This document shows, piece by piece, positions 53,728 through 62,921 of a stretch of DNA of 64,000 nucleotides. The DNA is taken from the NCBI RefSeq assembly GCF_900105115.1, contig NZ_FNRV01000001.1:5331001-5395000 (forward strand), read 5' to 3'. The position numbers and the translations under genes are program-made. The notes below the pieces were generated by a model, which was not told the DNA's origin, did not search any database, and worked only from the letters and a program-made list of their open reading frames with translations. Origin of the DNA: Pseudomonas mohnii (GTDB taxonomy: Bacteria; Pseudomonadota; Gammaproteobacteria; Pseudomonadales; Pseudomonadaceae). How positions within the stretch are numbered: the first letter of the stretch is position 1; every line of letters starts with the position of its first letter.

Positions 53728-54216
53728 GATCAGTTCCTTTTTAAACAGTTGCTGTGGGAGCAGTGAGTCATCACTGGGCTTTTCCCCATTGAGCAAGAGC
53801 TGTACCAATCCCTCGAAGCCACGTTTTACGGGGCTTGCGGCGAGTTGATCAGGCCGCGCTGTTGATTTCTAAGGGCTGTTTGTTGATTGACTGTTGCCTG
53901 GCGAACAGTTGCATGAGCAACAGTGCGTCAGCGGATGCCGTTGTTATAAAGGCAATTTGTTATTCCTCAAAAGATCGTTGATTGATATTTATAGATTATT
54001 TGGATATATAAGGGGCCCTGTAGAGCTGGGTTGCCAGCGATGACGGCACCTGGAACAGCGCGAAGTTCAGGTCGACACGCCCCCGAGACGGCGCCTGCGG
54101 TCTGGCAACATCAGGAAAACTCGATAGCGACTATCGAGCACGATGATTTTTACCCGGCCAAAGGCGCGAGTAGCCTGTGTTCATTGCCCCGAACCCAGAT
54201 GCCAGGACGCCTGAAC
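53728..54216. other. 489-base region upstream of msuE
   Basis: It holds the candidate msuE promoter (listed separately) and a cluster of CTGTTGC/GCAACAG and AACAGTTGC repeats at 53744-53752 and 53890-53924. A half REP-like sequence lies near 54010-54035. Nothing in it reads as a gene. Confidence 0.5.
53943..53970 (-). promoter_or_regulatory. Candidate sigma-70 promoter of the msuE operon
   Basis: On the minus strand TTGAGG (53970-53965), 16 bases, then TATAAC (53948-53943). The upstream sequence is AT-rich (54000-53975). It would give a leader of about 200 bases containing repeats that can form alternative stems. Sulfur-starvation control by CysB is known for such operons; no CysB site is asserted here. 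Confidence 0.45.
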
Positions 54217-54486
54217 ATGAAACCTCTGATCGCCACGTTGTTGCTGCTGACCGTCTCCGTTCTCGCCGGATGCGCCAGCCAGACTTCGCCGGAGTTGCGC
54301 CCTTACACCGCTGAAGAATCGAGGGAGCTTGCGCTGGAGGCGTTGAATCGCCGGGGTCTGTCCTTCGATGAATACCAAGCGAAAAAAGCTGAATTGCTCG
54401 GCGAACCGCAAAAATCGTTCGGCTTCGACAAGCAGGGTGAGATGAACGCCGGACGCGCTGTACAGCTGCACGGTCGCCCGAGCTAA
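54217..54486 (+). CDS. Small lipoprotein, unknown function
   Basis: This is an 89-residue lipoprotein. The signal peptide MKPLIATLLLLTVSVLAGC ends in the lipobox VLAGC. The mature domain is acidic-helical (PYTAEESRELALEALNRRGL) and contains LSFDEYQAKKAELLG, a SHOCT-like short helix pair. The ATG at 54217 has AGGA at ten bases. It stands alone before the LysE exporter gene. Confidence 0.75.
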   Translation: MKPLIATLLLLTVSVLAGCASQTSPELRPYTAEESRELALEALNRRGLSFDEYQAKKAELLGEPQKSFGFDKQGEMNAGRAVQLHGRPS

Positions 54487-54587
54487 GCGAAAACTGTACT
54501 GCCGGAAGTTTTACCCAACTGTCCGTGGGTTTCCCCCGGGGTGTGCGATAGGGTCGTTACCTGATTGACCCTGATGGACTGCCTCCC

Positions 54588-55202
54588 ATGACACTCTCGC
54601 TTGATCTGCTGCTGGGCTTCGCCCTGTTCGCCCTTGTCACTTCAATCACGCCTGGCCCAAACAACACGATGTTGTTGGCATCCGGCGTGAACTTCGGCTT
54701 TAACCGCACCATTCCTCACATGCTTGGCATTACCTGCGGATTTTTCGTGCTGGTCGTGGCGGTGGGCTTTGGCCTGGGTGCGGTGTTTCAGACGTATCCA
54801 TTGCTCTACACCGTGCTGCGTTATGTCGGTGCCGCGTATTTGCTGTATCTGGCGTGGAAAATCGCCCATTCCGGGCCGGTCTCGGACGGCGAACAGGCTG
54901 GGGGGAAACCCATCAGCTACCTCGGCGCCGCTGCGTTCCAATGGGTCAACCCCAAAGCCTGGATCATGGCCATTGGTGCCATCAGTACCTACACGCCGAT
55001 GCAGGGTTATTTCACCAATGTCATCGTGATTGCCGCGGTATTCGCCCTGATCAACCTGCCGAGCGTTGGCGTTTGGGCTGCGTGCGGCACGCTGTTGCGT
55101 AACGTCCTGAAGGACCGTCGCTGGTTGCGCTTGTTCAACTGGGGCATGGCCGCGTTGCTGGTGGCTTCGCTGTATCCGCTGTTGCTCGAAAGCTTTCGCT
55201 GA
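54588..55202 (+). CDS. LysE-family amino-acid exporter
   Basis: This is a 204-residue inner-membrane protein with six hydrophobic helices. The LysE/RhtB signature ITPGPNNTMLLASGVNFGF is near the N-terminus and FQWVNPKAWIMAIGAIS in the middle. It likely exports a basic or small amino acid; the substrate is not readable from sequence. It is monocistronic. Pseudomonas carries many LysE paralogues. Confidence 0.88.
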   Translation: MTLSLDLLLGFALFALVTSITPGPNNTMLLASGVNFGFNRTIPHMLGITCGFFVLVVAVGFGLGAVFQTYPLLYTVLRYVGAAYLLYLAWKIAHSGPVSDGEQAGGKPISYLGAAAFQWVNPKAWIMAIGAISTYTPMQGYFTNVIVIAAVFALINLPSVGVWAACGTLLRNVLKDRRWLRLFNWGMAALLVASLYPLLLESFR

Positions 55203-55406
55203 CGCATTGCTTCAACCGGTCGCCCGATGCCTGTTAAGCTCCCTTTTCAGGAGCGTTCCTACGCACTTTTAATGAAGTGGCACTTCTTTAACAGCATCCG
55301 ATCAGGTATTGGTAACGTTCTGAAACCGGGCGCCGCTCACGAGGCTGCGTGTTGATGTTTACAGTGACGAGCCTCCTGATCCCGGAACACGCTCTGCGAG
55401 TCTTTT

Positions 55407-56564
55407 ATGAATAAACGTCCGTTGTATTTCGACTATGCCGCCACCACGCCGGTGGATGAGCGGGTCATCAAGGTCATGGTCGAGTGTCTGGGTTTCAGCG
55501 GCAACTTTGGCAACCCGGCATCCAGCTCCCACGCATTCGGCCAACAGGCCCGGCAAACGGTCGAGCAGGCACGGCGCCAGGTCGCCGAACTGGTCGGCGC
55601 CACGCCTGAACAGATCGTCTGGACTTCCGGCGCAACCGAATCGAACAACCTTGCCCTCAAGGGCGTTTCCCAGGCCCGCGGCGTTGCCGGCGGCCACATC
55701 ATCACCAGCCAGATCGAACACAAGGCCATCCTCGATACCGCAAGACAATTGCAGGACGCGGGTGTGGCAGTGACCTATCTGGTGCCGGACGCCGACGGCC
55801 TGATCACCGCGCAAGCCGTCAGCGAAGCCATGCGCGAGGACACCTTCCTGGTGTCGCTGATGCTGGTCAACAACGAGCTGGGCACGGTCAACGACATCCC
55901 GGCCATCGGCCAGGTGGTGCGCGATCGCGACGCCTTGTTTCATGTCGATGCGGCGCAGGGTGCGGGCAAAGTGCAGATCGATCTGGCGCAATGGCCGGCG
56001 GATCTGATGTCGTTCTCGGCGCACAAACTCTATGGCCCCAAAGGCATTGGTGCGTTGTATGTCGGGCCGCGCGCGCACCAGCGTTTGCAGGCGCAGATTC
56101 ACGGTGGTGGTCACGAGGGTGGCCTGCGTTCCGGGACCCTGGCCACTCACCAGATTGCCGCCATGGGCGCGGCATTTGCCCTGGCGGCGGCTGCGTTCGA
56201 TCACGAAAAAGCCTTGATCGTGGGACTGCGTGAACGCCTGCTCGATCAATTGCTGGGCATTCCCGGCGTGCGCCTTAATGGCAGCCCGACCCGGCGCATC
56301 CCTCATACCCTGAGCCTGACCTTCAGTGAAGGCGAGTTCAATTCGGCGGCGTTGCTCGCGTCGATCGCGTTTTCCGCGACCTCGGCCTGCAATTCCGCAA
56401 GCAATGCCCCGTCCCATGTGCTGCTGGCCCTGGGGCATGACGCGCGTTTGGCGAGTCGCACCATTCGCTTGAGCCTGGGGCGTTTCACCACCGAGCAGGA
56501 TATCGATCAAGCGGTACAACTGATTAAAACGGCCTGCGCCAGTGCTCCGGCATTCTGGCAGTAG
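55407..56564 (+). CDS. Cysteine desulfurase-family PLP enzyme
   Basis: This is a 385-residue PLP-dependent enzyme of the NifS/IscS family. It starts YFDYAATTPVDERVIKVM; the PLP lysine is in MSFSAHKLYGPKGIGAL; the C-terminal loop has ATSACNSASNAPSH with a cysteine at the sulfur-carrying position. IscS would sit in an isc operon; here it stands alone, so it is probably an accessory desulfurase or a related enzyme. Downstream lies an aminopeptidase gene, 61 bases on. Confidence 0.85.
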   Translation: MNKRPLYFDYAATTPVDERVIKVMVECLGFSGNFGNPASSSHAFGQQARQTVEQARRQVAELVGATPEQIVWTSGATESNNLALKGVSQARGVAGGHIITSQIEHKAILDTARQLQDAGVAVTYLVPDADGLITAQAVSEAMREDTFLVSLMLVNNELGTVNDIPAIGQVVRDRDALFHVDAAQGAGKVQIDLAQWPADLMSFSAHKLYGPKGIGALYVGPRAHQRLQAQIHGGGHEGGLRSGTLATHQIAAMGAAFALAAAAFDHEKALIVGLRERLLDQLLGIPGVRLNGSPTRRIPHTLSLTFSEGEFNSAALLASIAFSATSACNSASNAPSHVLLALGHDARLASRTIRLSLGRFTTEQDIDQAVQLIKTACASAPAFWQ

Positions 56565-56625
56565 CGCCTCGAAGCGCCGACACCGATCGGCGCTAAACAA
56601 TAATGATGAGTGGTTAGCAGGAGTC

Positions 56626-58440
56626 ATGATGAGTACGCAGTCTTCGATCAATGGATCGGTGCCCCAGCGCCTGGTGCAAACCCGTGAACTGATGAGCCAC
56701 GAGGGTATTCACGCCCTGCTGGTGCCGTCGGCGGACCCGCACCTGTCCGAATACCTGCCGGGCTACTGGCAGGGCCGGCAGTGGTTGTCGGGCTTCCATG
56801 GCTCGGTCGGCACCCTGATCGTGACTGCGGACTTTGCTGGTGTCTGGGCCGACAGCCGTTACTGGGAGCAGGCGACCAAGGAACTCAAGGGCAGCGGCAT
56901 CGAACTGGTCAAGCTGCAACCGGGTCAACCGGGGCCGCTGGACTGGCTGGCTGAGCAAACCCCGGAAGGCGGTGTGGTCGCGGTCGATGGTGCGGTGATG
57001 GCCGTGGCCTCCGCACGTACGTTGAGCGGCAAGCTGGAGGAGCGTGGCGCTCGTCTGCGCACGGATATCGATCTGTTGAGCGAGGTCTGGAGCGACCGCC
57101 CGAGCCTGCCGAATGCACCGATCTATCAGCACTTGCCTCCGCAGGCGACCGTCAGCCGTGGCGAAAAACTCGCCATACTGCGGGAAACCCTGCTGGCGCG
57201 CGGCGCTGACTGGCATTTCATCGCCACCCTCGATGACATCGCCTGGCTGTTCAACCTGCGCGGCGGCGATGTGTCGTTCAATCCGGTGTTTGTTTCCTTC
57301 GCCTTGATCAACCAGCAGCAGGCCACCCTGTTCGTGGCGTTGAGCAAGGTCGATGCCGAGCTGCGTGCGGTCCTTGAACAGGACGGCGTGACCCTGCGCG
57401 ATTACAGCGAAGTGGCCGACGCGCTGCGGGTCGTTCCGAAAGGGGCGAGCTTGCTGGTCGACCCGGCGCGGGTCACGGCGGGATTGCTGGATAACCTCGA
57501 CAGCGGCGTCAAGTTGATCGAAGGCTTGAACCCGACCACCCTGGCCAAGTCGCAAAAAAGCCTGGCTGACGCCGAGCACATCCGTCAGGCCATGGAGCAG
57601 GATGGCGCGGCGCTATGCGAATTCTTCACCTGGCTGGACTCGGCACTCACGGGCAGCGAACGCATCACCGAGCTGACCATCGATGAGAAACTGACCGCCG
57701 CCCGTGAACGCCGCCCGGGTTATGTGTCGCTGAGCTTCAACACCATCGCCGCGTTCAACGCCAACGGCGCCATGCCGCATTACCACGCCACCGAAGAAGA
57801 ACACGCGGTGATCGAAGGTGATGGTCTGCTGCTGATCGATTCCGGCGGCCAGTACTTGGGGGGCACCACGGACATCACGCGGATGGTCCCGGTCGGTACA
57901 CCGACGGCCGAGCAGAAGCGCGATTGCACTCGTGTGCTCAAAGGCGTGATTGCCTTGTCCCGTGCGCAATTCCCGAAAGGCATCCTGTCGCCGCTGCTGG
58001 ACTCGATTGCCCGTGCGCCGATCTGGGCCGAAAGCGTCGATTACGGCCATGGCACCGGTCACGGCGTTGGCTACTTCCTCAACGTTCACGAAGGTCCGCA
58101 AGTCATTGCCTACCAGGCCGCACCCGCACCGCAAACCGCGATGCAACCGGGCATGATCACCTCTATCGAACCAGGCACTTACCGTCCGGGCCGTTGGGGT
58201 GTGCGGATCGAAAACCTGGCAATGAACCGCGAAGCGGGCACCAGTGAATTCGGCGAATTCCTGAAGTTCGAAACCTTGACACTGTGTCCGATCGACACCC
58301 GGTGCCTGGAGCCGTCGCTGCTGACGGAAGAAGAAAAGCAATGGTTCAATGCTTACCACGCCGAAGTGCGCGAGCGCTTGAGCCCGTTGCTCGACGGTGC
58401 GGCACTGGAGTGGTTGAACACCCGTACCGCGGCTATTTGA
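56626..58440 (+). CDS. Aminopeptidase P family (M24) metallopeptidase
   Basis: This is a 604-residue cytoplasmic peptidase removing residues before proline. Two creatinase-like N-terminal domains precede the M24 catalytic domain. Metal ligands are visible as LLIDSGGQYLGGTTDITRM (two aspartates), GHGTGHGVG (histidine), MITSIEPGTYRPG and VRIENLAMN (glutamates). Length fits the long aminopeptidase P1/Xpp type. The ATG at 56626 has GCAGGAG. It overlaps the convergent LysR gene by eight bases. Confidence 0.9.
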   Translation: MMSTQSSINGSVPQRLVQTRELMSHEGIHALLVPSADPHLSEYLPGYWQGRQWLSGFHGSVGTLIVTADFAGVWADSRYWEQATKELKGSGIELVKLQPGQPGPLDWLAEQTPEGGVVAVDGAVMAVASARTLSGKLEERGARLRTDIDLLSEVWSDRPSLPNAPIYQHLPPQATVSRGEKLAILRETLLARGADWHFIATLDDIAWLFNLRGGDVSFNPVFVSFALINQQQATLFVALSKVDAELRAVLEQDGVTLRDYSEVADALRVVPKGASLLVDPARVTAGLLDNLDSGVKLIEGLNPTTLAKSQKSLADAEHIRQAMEQDGAALCEFFTWLDSALTGSERITELTIDEKLTAARERRPGYVSLSFNTIAAFNANGAMPHYHATEEEHAVIEGDGLLLIDSGGQYLGGTTDITRMVPVGTPTAEQKRDCTRVLKGVIALSRAQFPKGILSPLLDSIARAPIWAESVDYGHGTGHGVGYFLNVHEGPQVIAYQAAPAPQTAMQPGMITSIEPGTYRPGRWGVRIENLAMNREAGTSEFGEFLKFETLTLCPIDTRCLEPSLLTEEEKQWFNAYHAEVRERLSPLLDGAALEWLNTRTAAI

Positions 58441-59353
58441 CCGCCTGCAGTTCGGGCGCTGCTTGTAGTGCCTGGCTCATGTAGTCGACAAAGGCTTTGA
58501 CCCTGGCGGATTGGCGACGATTCGCCGGGGACACCGCATGTATTGGCAGCGATTGCGCGGTGTACTCCCGCAAAATCGCTATCACTCTGCCGGCTTTCAG
58601 ATCCTCGCTGAACAGCCAGACCGGCGATAACGCAATCCCCAAGCCTCCCAGCACCATCTCGCGGATCGCCTCGGAGTTGTTGCTTTGGGCGTTGCCCTTG
58701 ATCCGCACCTCGTGAAGTTGTTCGTCGCGCTCGTAAACCCATAGGTTCTGACTGTTCAGCAGGTTGAATAGCAGGCAGTTGTGTTTGCTCAATTGCTGCG
58801 GTGTTTGTGGTTGACCGTGTTGCTTGAGGTAGGCGGGAGTTGCGACGGTTACCCGGTGGGTGGTACCGATGTGACGAGCGATCAGGCCACTGTCATTCAA
58901 TTGCCCGATCCTGAACGTCACATCCAGACCTTCACTGACCAGGTCCTGGTTCTGATCATTCAGTTGCAGGTCGATTTCAATCTCTGGATATCGCTTGAGG
59001 AATGCCGGCAGGCGCGGAGCAATCTGCAAGCGCCCGAAGCTGACCGACGAGCCGATGCGCAGGTGACCGGCGATCATTTCTCTGCCGGATTGGAAACTGT
59101 GCTCGGCTGCATCGACGGCGGCGAGGATTTGTCGGCATTCGCTGTAGTAGCGCTGGCCTTCATCGGTCAGGGATAACCGACGGGTACTGCGTGTGATCAG
59201 CTTTCCACCCAGTTCGGTTTCCAGGGCGCGCAGTACTTTACTGATGGTCGGCTGGCTGGTCTGCATTTCCCGGGCGACGGCGGAAAAGCTGCCGCGTTCG
59301 ACCACCCGGACGAAAATGGCCATTGCATTGAGTTTGTCCACGGGATTTCTCAT
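58433..59353 (-). CDS. LysR-family transcriptional regulator
   Basis: This is a 306-residue regulator. The winged helix covers KLNAMAIFVRVVERGSFSAV and QTSQPTISKVLRALETELGG; the C-terminal effector-binding domain follows (IGSSVSFGRLQIAPRLPAFL). It is divergent from the quinone-oxidoreductase gene, the usual LysR arrangement, and may control it. ATAGCTAT in the gap (59380-59387) is a short palindrome. The effector is unknown. Confidence 0.87.
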   Translation of the reverse strand: MRNPVDKLNAMAIFVRVVERGSFSAVAREMQTSQPTISKVLRALETELGGKLITRSTRRLSLTDEGQRYYSECRQILAAVDAAEHSFQSGREMIAGHLRIGSSVSFGRLQIAPRLPAFLKRYPEIEIDLQLNDQNQDLVSEGLDVTFRIGQLNDSGLIARHIGTTHRVTVATPAYLKQHGQPQTPQQLSKHNCLLFNLLNSQNLWVYERDEQLHEVRIKGNAQSNNSEAIREMVLGGLGIALSPVWLFSEDLKAGRVIAILREYTAQSLPIHAVSPANRRQSARVKAFVDYMSQALQAAPELQAVK

Positions 59354-59456
59354 TGATGCCAGATGGGCATGGTCACTATAGCTATTTGGCGTCTTATCGG
59401 CATGAGTAGCGTGCTGGAAGATGGCTCTACCACCACCTTTGACGGGAATAGCCGAA

Positions 59457-60455
59457 ATGAATGACTCACTGCATATGCGCGCGCTGATGGTTGACTCTGC
59501 TAATGCCCCCCTGCGCCTGGCTTCGATTCAGCGACCGGTGCCCGGAGCCGGACAGGTACTGGTGCGGGTCGCTGCCAGCGGGGTAAATCCGTTGGACGGG
59601 AAAATCCGATCGGGGCAGGCCACCCACGCGCGCCAGTCACTGCCAGCGGTACTGGGTATGGATCTGGCGGGCACCATCGAAGCCTCAGGCGAGGACGTCC
59701 GTGATTGGCTGCCCGGCGACGAGGTGTATGCCATGGCGACGGGGATCGGCGGTGTCCAGGGTTCACTGGCTGAGTACGCGGTGGTCGATGCGCGTCTGCT
59801 GGCGCGCAAGCCGGTCAATCTGAGCATGCGCGAAGCGGCGGGATTGCCGTTGGTGTTGATTACGGCATGGGAGGGATTGGTTGACCGCGCTCGGGTGCGT
59901 GCGGGTCAGAAAGTGCTGATTCACGGTGGTGCGGGAGGTGTCGGTCATGTGGCGGTGCAAATCGCCCGCGCGTTCGGTGCCAAGGTGTTCGCCACCGGGT
60001 CGACGGGACAGCAGGAAATCATCGAAGGCTTGGGCGCGACCTTCATTGATTACCGCAAGACCTCGGTGGAGGCCTATGTGGCTGAGCACACGGACGGGGA
60101 GGGTTTTGACATTGTCTATGACACGGTCGGCGGTGAAACCCTGGATGCGTCATTCAAGGCGGCGCGGGTCTATCACGGTCATGTGGTGAGTTGCCTCGGT
60201 TGGGGGCAGCACAGCCTGGCACCGCTGTCCTTTCGCGGAGCAACCTATTCCGGCGTGTTCACCTTGTTACCGTTGTTGACAGGGAAGGGGCGTGAGCACC
60301 ATGGCCGTATCCTTCAGGAGGCGGCGCGGCTGATAGAAGCGGGCAGTGTGGTGCCCATTCTCGATCCGCACCGGTTCAACCTGGAATCCGCCGAGGCCGC
60401 CCATGAGCTGCTCCTGTCGGGAGCGGCGCAAGGGCGGTTGGTCATCGACATTTAA
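59457..60455 (+). CDS. Zinc-independent quinone oxidoreductase-like MDR-family reductase
   Basis: This is a 332-residue medium-chain reductase. VRVAASGVNPLDGKIRSG, VLGMDLAGTIEASGEDV and the NADPH-binding motif VLIHGGAGGVGHVAVQIAR are intact. No zinc-ligand cysteine cluster is present, so it belongs with quinone oxidoreductases/enoyl reductases. The ATG at 59457 has GGGAATAGCCGAA. It is divergent from LysR. Its stop overlaps that of the isomerase gene (TTAA). Confidence 0.86.
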   Translation: MNDSLHMRALMVDSANAPLRLASIQRPVPGAGQVLVRVAASGVNPLDGKIRSGQATHARQSLPAVLGMDLAGTIEASGEDVRDWLPGDEVYAMATGIGGVQGSLAEYAVVDARLLARKPVNLSMREAAGLPLVLITAWEGLVDRARVRAGQKVLIHGGAGGVGHVAVQIARAFGAKVFATGSTGQQEIIEGLGATFIDYRKTSVEAYVAEHTDGEGFDIVYDTVGGETLDASFKAARVYHGHVVSCLGWGQHSLAPLSFRGATYSGVFTLLPLLTGKGREHHGRILQEAARLIEAGSVVPILDPHRFNLESAEAAHELLLSGAAQGRLVIDI

Positions 60456-61042
60456 CCCAGGGCTTCCACGACGAAGTCCAGACGGTCCTGGCCGAAGAAC
60501 AGCTGATTATCGACAAACATGCTGGGTGCGCCGAAAACGCCGCGTTGCACCGCTTTCTCAGTGTTGTCCTTGAGCGCGGCCTTGATGTGCTCATCGGCGG
60601 TCAGGGTCAGCACTTCGTTGGGGTCAAAGCCGTTCTCGGTCAGCACTGCCGCAACCGTTGCCGGTTCGTCGAGGTTGCGACCGTCGACCCAAAGCGCCTT
60701 GAACAGGCAATCGATGAAGGTGGCAAAGCGCTCTGGATGACGCAGCTGCATGCCGGTGACGGCGCGCATGAGCATCAAGGTGTTGATCGGGAAATGCGGG
60801 TTGAATTTCAGTGGCACGCCGTAGCGTTTGGCATAACGGTCGAGGTCCTGAAACATGTAGCGGCCCTTGGCCGGGACGGTCGCTGGCGAGGCGTTGCCGG
60901 TGGCTTTGAACACGCCGCCGAGCAGGATCGGAATATAGGTCAGCTGGCTGCCGGTTCGCTCACAGATCTTTGGCAGCTGCGTGTATGCCAGATAGGTGGC
61001 CGGGCTGCCCAGGTCAAAATAGAATTCCACGGTTTTGCTCAT
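60452..61042 (-). CDS. 2-hydroxychromene-2-carboxylate isomerase-like (DsbA-family) protein
   Basis: This is a 196-residue DsbA-fold protein. The N-terminal VEFYFDLGSPATYLAY has serine where DsbA has the catalytic cysteine, as in HCCA isomerases/kappa GSTs. HFPINTLMLMRAVTG and VFGAPSMFVDNQLFFGQDRL complete the family pattern. In naphthalene degraders the enzyme isomerises a chromene acid, but a glutathione-linked detoxification role is equally likely. It lies 36 bases after the SDR gene on the same strand, and both probably answer to the divergent TetR gene. Confidence 0.85.
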   Translation of the reverse strand: MSKTVEFYFDLGSPATYLAYTQLPKICERTGSQLTYIPILLGGVFKATGNASPATVPAKGRYMFQDLDRYAKRYGVPLKFNPHFPINTLMLMRAVTGMQLRHPERFATFIDCLFKALWVDGRNLDEPATVAAVLTENGFDPNEVLTLTADEHIKAALKDNTEKAVQRGVFGAPSMFVDNQLFFGQDRLDFVVEALG

Positions 61043-61078
61043 GGTTGATGCTCTATGCTTATTGTTATTCGGGAGGGC

Positions 61079-61807
61079 TTACCAGCGTTCGTTCCAGGGG
61101 CGCAGGTCCAGTTCAAAGGTCCAGGCGTCGCGTGGCTGGCTGTGCAGGTACCAGTAGTTCTCGGCAATGTGATCGGGATTGAGGATGCCGTCCTGGTCCT
61201 TGGTCGCGTACTTTTCGGGGAAGTTGTCGCGGATGAAATCGGTATCGATGGCGCCGTCGACGATGATGTGGGCGACATGGATGTTCATCGGCCCTAGTTC
61301 GCGAGCCATGCTTTGCGCCAATGCACGAATCCCGTGCTTGGCACCTGCAAATGCGGCAAAGCCTGCGGCACCACGCATTCCAGCAGTGGCTCCGGTGAAG
61401 AGGATCGTGCCCCGTTCCCGTTTGGCCATGCGTTTGGCCACTTCACGGGCATTGAGAAACCCTGAGAAACAGGCCATTTCCCAAATCTTGAAATACTTGC
61501 GGGAGGTTTCTTCGAGAATACTGCAAGGCACGTTGGCGCCGATGTTGAACACGAACGCCTCGATGGGGCCAATTTCGCTTTCGATCTGCTCGACCAGTGC
61601 GATCACGTCATCTTCCTTGCGTGCATCGCAGGCAAAACCATGGGCCTCGTCACCATTGGCCTTGATGGAATCTACCAGCGGCTGGAGTTTTTCCGCACTG
61701 CGCCGTGTGACGCAGGCGATGAAACCTTCCTGTGCAAAGCGTTTGGCGATGGCGCCACCTGTGGCATCACCTGCCCCTACAACCAGTACGACCTTCTTGT
61801 TATTCAT
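61079..61807 (-). CDS. Short-chain dehydrogenase/reductase
   Basis: This is a 242-residue SDR. The NAD(P) site is VVLVVGAGDATGGAIAKRFA, a less usual form of the TGxxxGxG motif. FNIGANVPCSILEET holds the NNAG-equivalent position as NIGAN. The active-site region FAGAKHGIRALAQSMAREL lacks the tyrosine of YxxxK (FAGAK instead). It may therefore be a variant without standard SDR catalysis. AAGGG lies before the ATG. It begins the leftward unit SDR-isomerase, divergent from the TetR gene over two palindromes. Confidence 0.82.
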   Translation of the reverse strand: MNNKKVVLVVGAGDATGGAIAKRFAQEGFIACVTRRSAEKLQPLVDSIKANGDEAHGFACDARKEDDVIALVEQIESEIGPIEAFVFNIGANVPCSILEETSRKYFKIWEMACFSGFLNAREVAKRMAKRERGTILFTGATAGMRGAAGFAAFAGAKHGIRALAQSMARELGPMNIHVAHIIVDGAIDTDFIRDNFPEKYATKDQDGILNPDHIAENYWYLHSQPRDAWTFELDLRPWNERW

Positions 61808-61823
61808 GGGTAGCCCTTTGATA

Positions 61824-61848
61824 AACGATCGTTAACTGAACGAACGTT
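61824..61848. promoter_or_regulatory. Paired TetR-type operators between the SDR and TetR genes
   Basis: AACGATCGTT (61824-61833) and AACGAACGTT (61839-61848) are two near-identical palindromes 15 bases apart, with ACGATCG recurring at 61854-61860. They fill the divergent promoter gap and fit cooperative binding by the adjacent TetR-family protein. Confidence 0.6.
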
Positions 61849-61896
61849 ATGCTACGATCGGGCCAGCGTCAAGGCGATCAACTCAGGGGGAAGGCA

Positions 61897-62457
61897 ATGC
61901 GTTACTCGGCCAATCACAAGCTGGAAACCAAGGAAAAACTGCTGCAAAGCAGCTCGGTGTCGGCCAAGAAGTCTGGTTTTTCCAGTGTGGGCGTGGACGG
62001 CTTGATGAAAGCGATCGGTTTGAGCGGGGGCGCGTTCTACAACCATTTCTCGTCGAAGGACGAGCTGTTCGCGTCCATTGTCGAGCGTGAGTTGCGTCAA
62101 AGCCTGGAACGACTGGGGGCTGATCAGGACCGGGATAAACTCGAGCGATGCTTGAAGCATTACTTGAGCATGTCCCACGTCGATCATCCGGAAACCGGTT
62201 GTGCATTACCGGTCCTGGGTGCCGAGATCGCCCGTTCCGACGTAGTGATACGGCAGCAGGCAGAGCACTGGATCTGCCAGCTTCAGGAAAGCTGGGCGCA
62301 GGTACTAGAGAGCGACAGCCTGGCTTGGGCCATTCTGTCGCAGTGCATCGGGGCGTTGGTGGTGGCTCGGATGCTCGTTACTCCGGAGCTGCAGCGCAGG
62401 GTGCTGAAGTCCAGTTATGATGAGACCAGCCGCCAGATTGCAAGTCCGAGAGCCTGA
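61897..62457 (+). CDS. TetR-family transcriptional regulator
   Basis: This is a 186-residue repressor. The helix-turn-helix lies in SGFSSVGVDGLMKAIGLSGG with AFYNHFSSKDELFASIV; the C-terminal domain contains a cysteine segment HPETGCALPVLGAEIARSD often seen in the TetR_C_33-like/NemR-type regulators of reactive electrophiles. The ATG at 61897 has GGGGGAAGGC. It is divergent from the SDR-isomerase genes, with paired palindromes between, and probably represses them. Confidence 0.87.
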   Translation: MRYSANHKLETKEKLLQSSSVSAKKSGFSSVGVDGLMKAIGLSGGAFYNHFSSKDELFASIVERELRQSLERLGADQDRDKLERCLKHYLSMSHVDHPETGCALPVLGAEIARSDVVIRQQAEHWICQLQESWAQVLESDSLAWAILSQCIGALVVARMLVTPELQRRVLKSSYDETSRQIASPRA

Positions 62458-62472
62458 CACGGCGGCTTCAAG

Positions 62473-62754
62473 CTATTTGCAGATGACGATCATGCTGCGG
62501 CTTGTATACCCGGCCGGATTGAGGCCAAAAGGGTAATCCCCCGGTTCTTCCACGACATCCCCTGACTTGGCGATGACTTTGTAGCCTTTGGGGGCGCATG
62601 AGTTCGCGGCACTCGCATAACACTTGTCCCAGGAAGACGACAGCCCGGAACAGTTGATATGCAGTCCTTTCTTGCCGTGTTTGATCTGGGTTTGGGATGT
62701 CGCCGCGCAGCCCGCAACTGCAAGTACGGCGATCAGTATCAAAATTCGTTTCAT
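62473..62754 (-). CDS. Hypothetical lipoprotein
   Basis: This is a 93-residue lipoprotein. The signal peptide MKRILILIAVLAVAGCAA has the lipobox AVAGC. The mature domain includes INCSGLSSSWDKCYASAANS and CAPKGYKVIAKSGD, with three cysteines spaced for a disulfide, and ends MIVICK. It resembles small Pseudomonas surface lipoproteins of unknown function. Its 3' end is 15 bases from the TetR stop, converging. Confidence 0.75.
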   Translation of the reverse strand: MKRILILIAVLAVAGCAATSQTQIKHGKKGLHINCSGLSSSWDKCYASAANSCAPKGYKVIAKSGDVVEEPGDYPFGLNPAGYTSRSMIVICK

Positions 62755-62921
62755 TGCTGTCCTTGTAGCGTCCCGGGTCTTTTGCCCGGGTTCGGCTGTA
62801 ATCGCTTTCGCATGAAGCGTTCTGATATCCCTGTCTTGAAAAGTCCATGTTTGTCACTGGGTTGCGGGCCTAAACATGGCCTAATTGAGCGGTAAATACC
62901 AGAGTCTCGTCAATTCCTGTA

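Noticed and set aside
53164..53808. Longer MsuE from 53808
   Set aside because: The 27 extra residues are not flavodoxin-like, and GGAACTGATC precedes the ATG at 53727.
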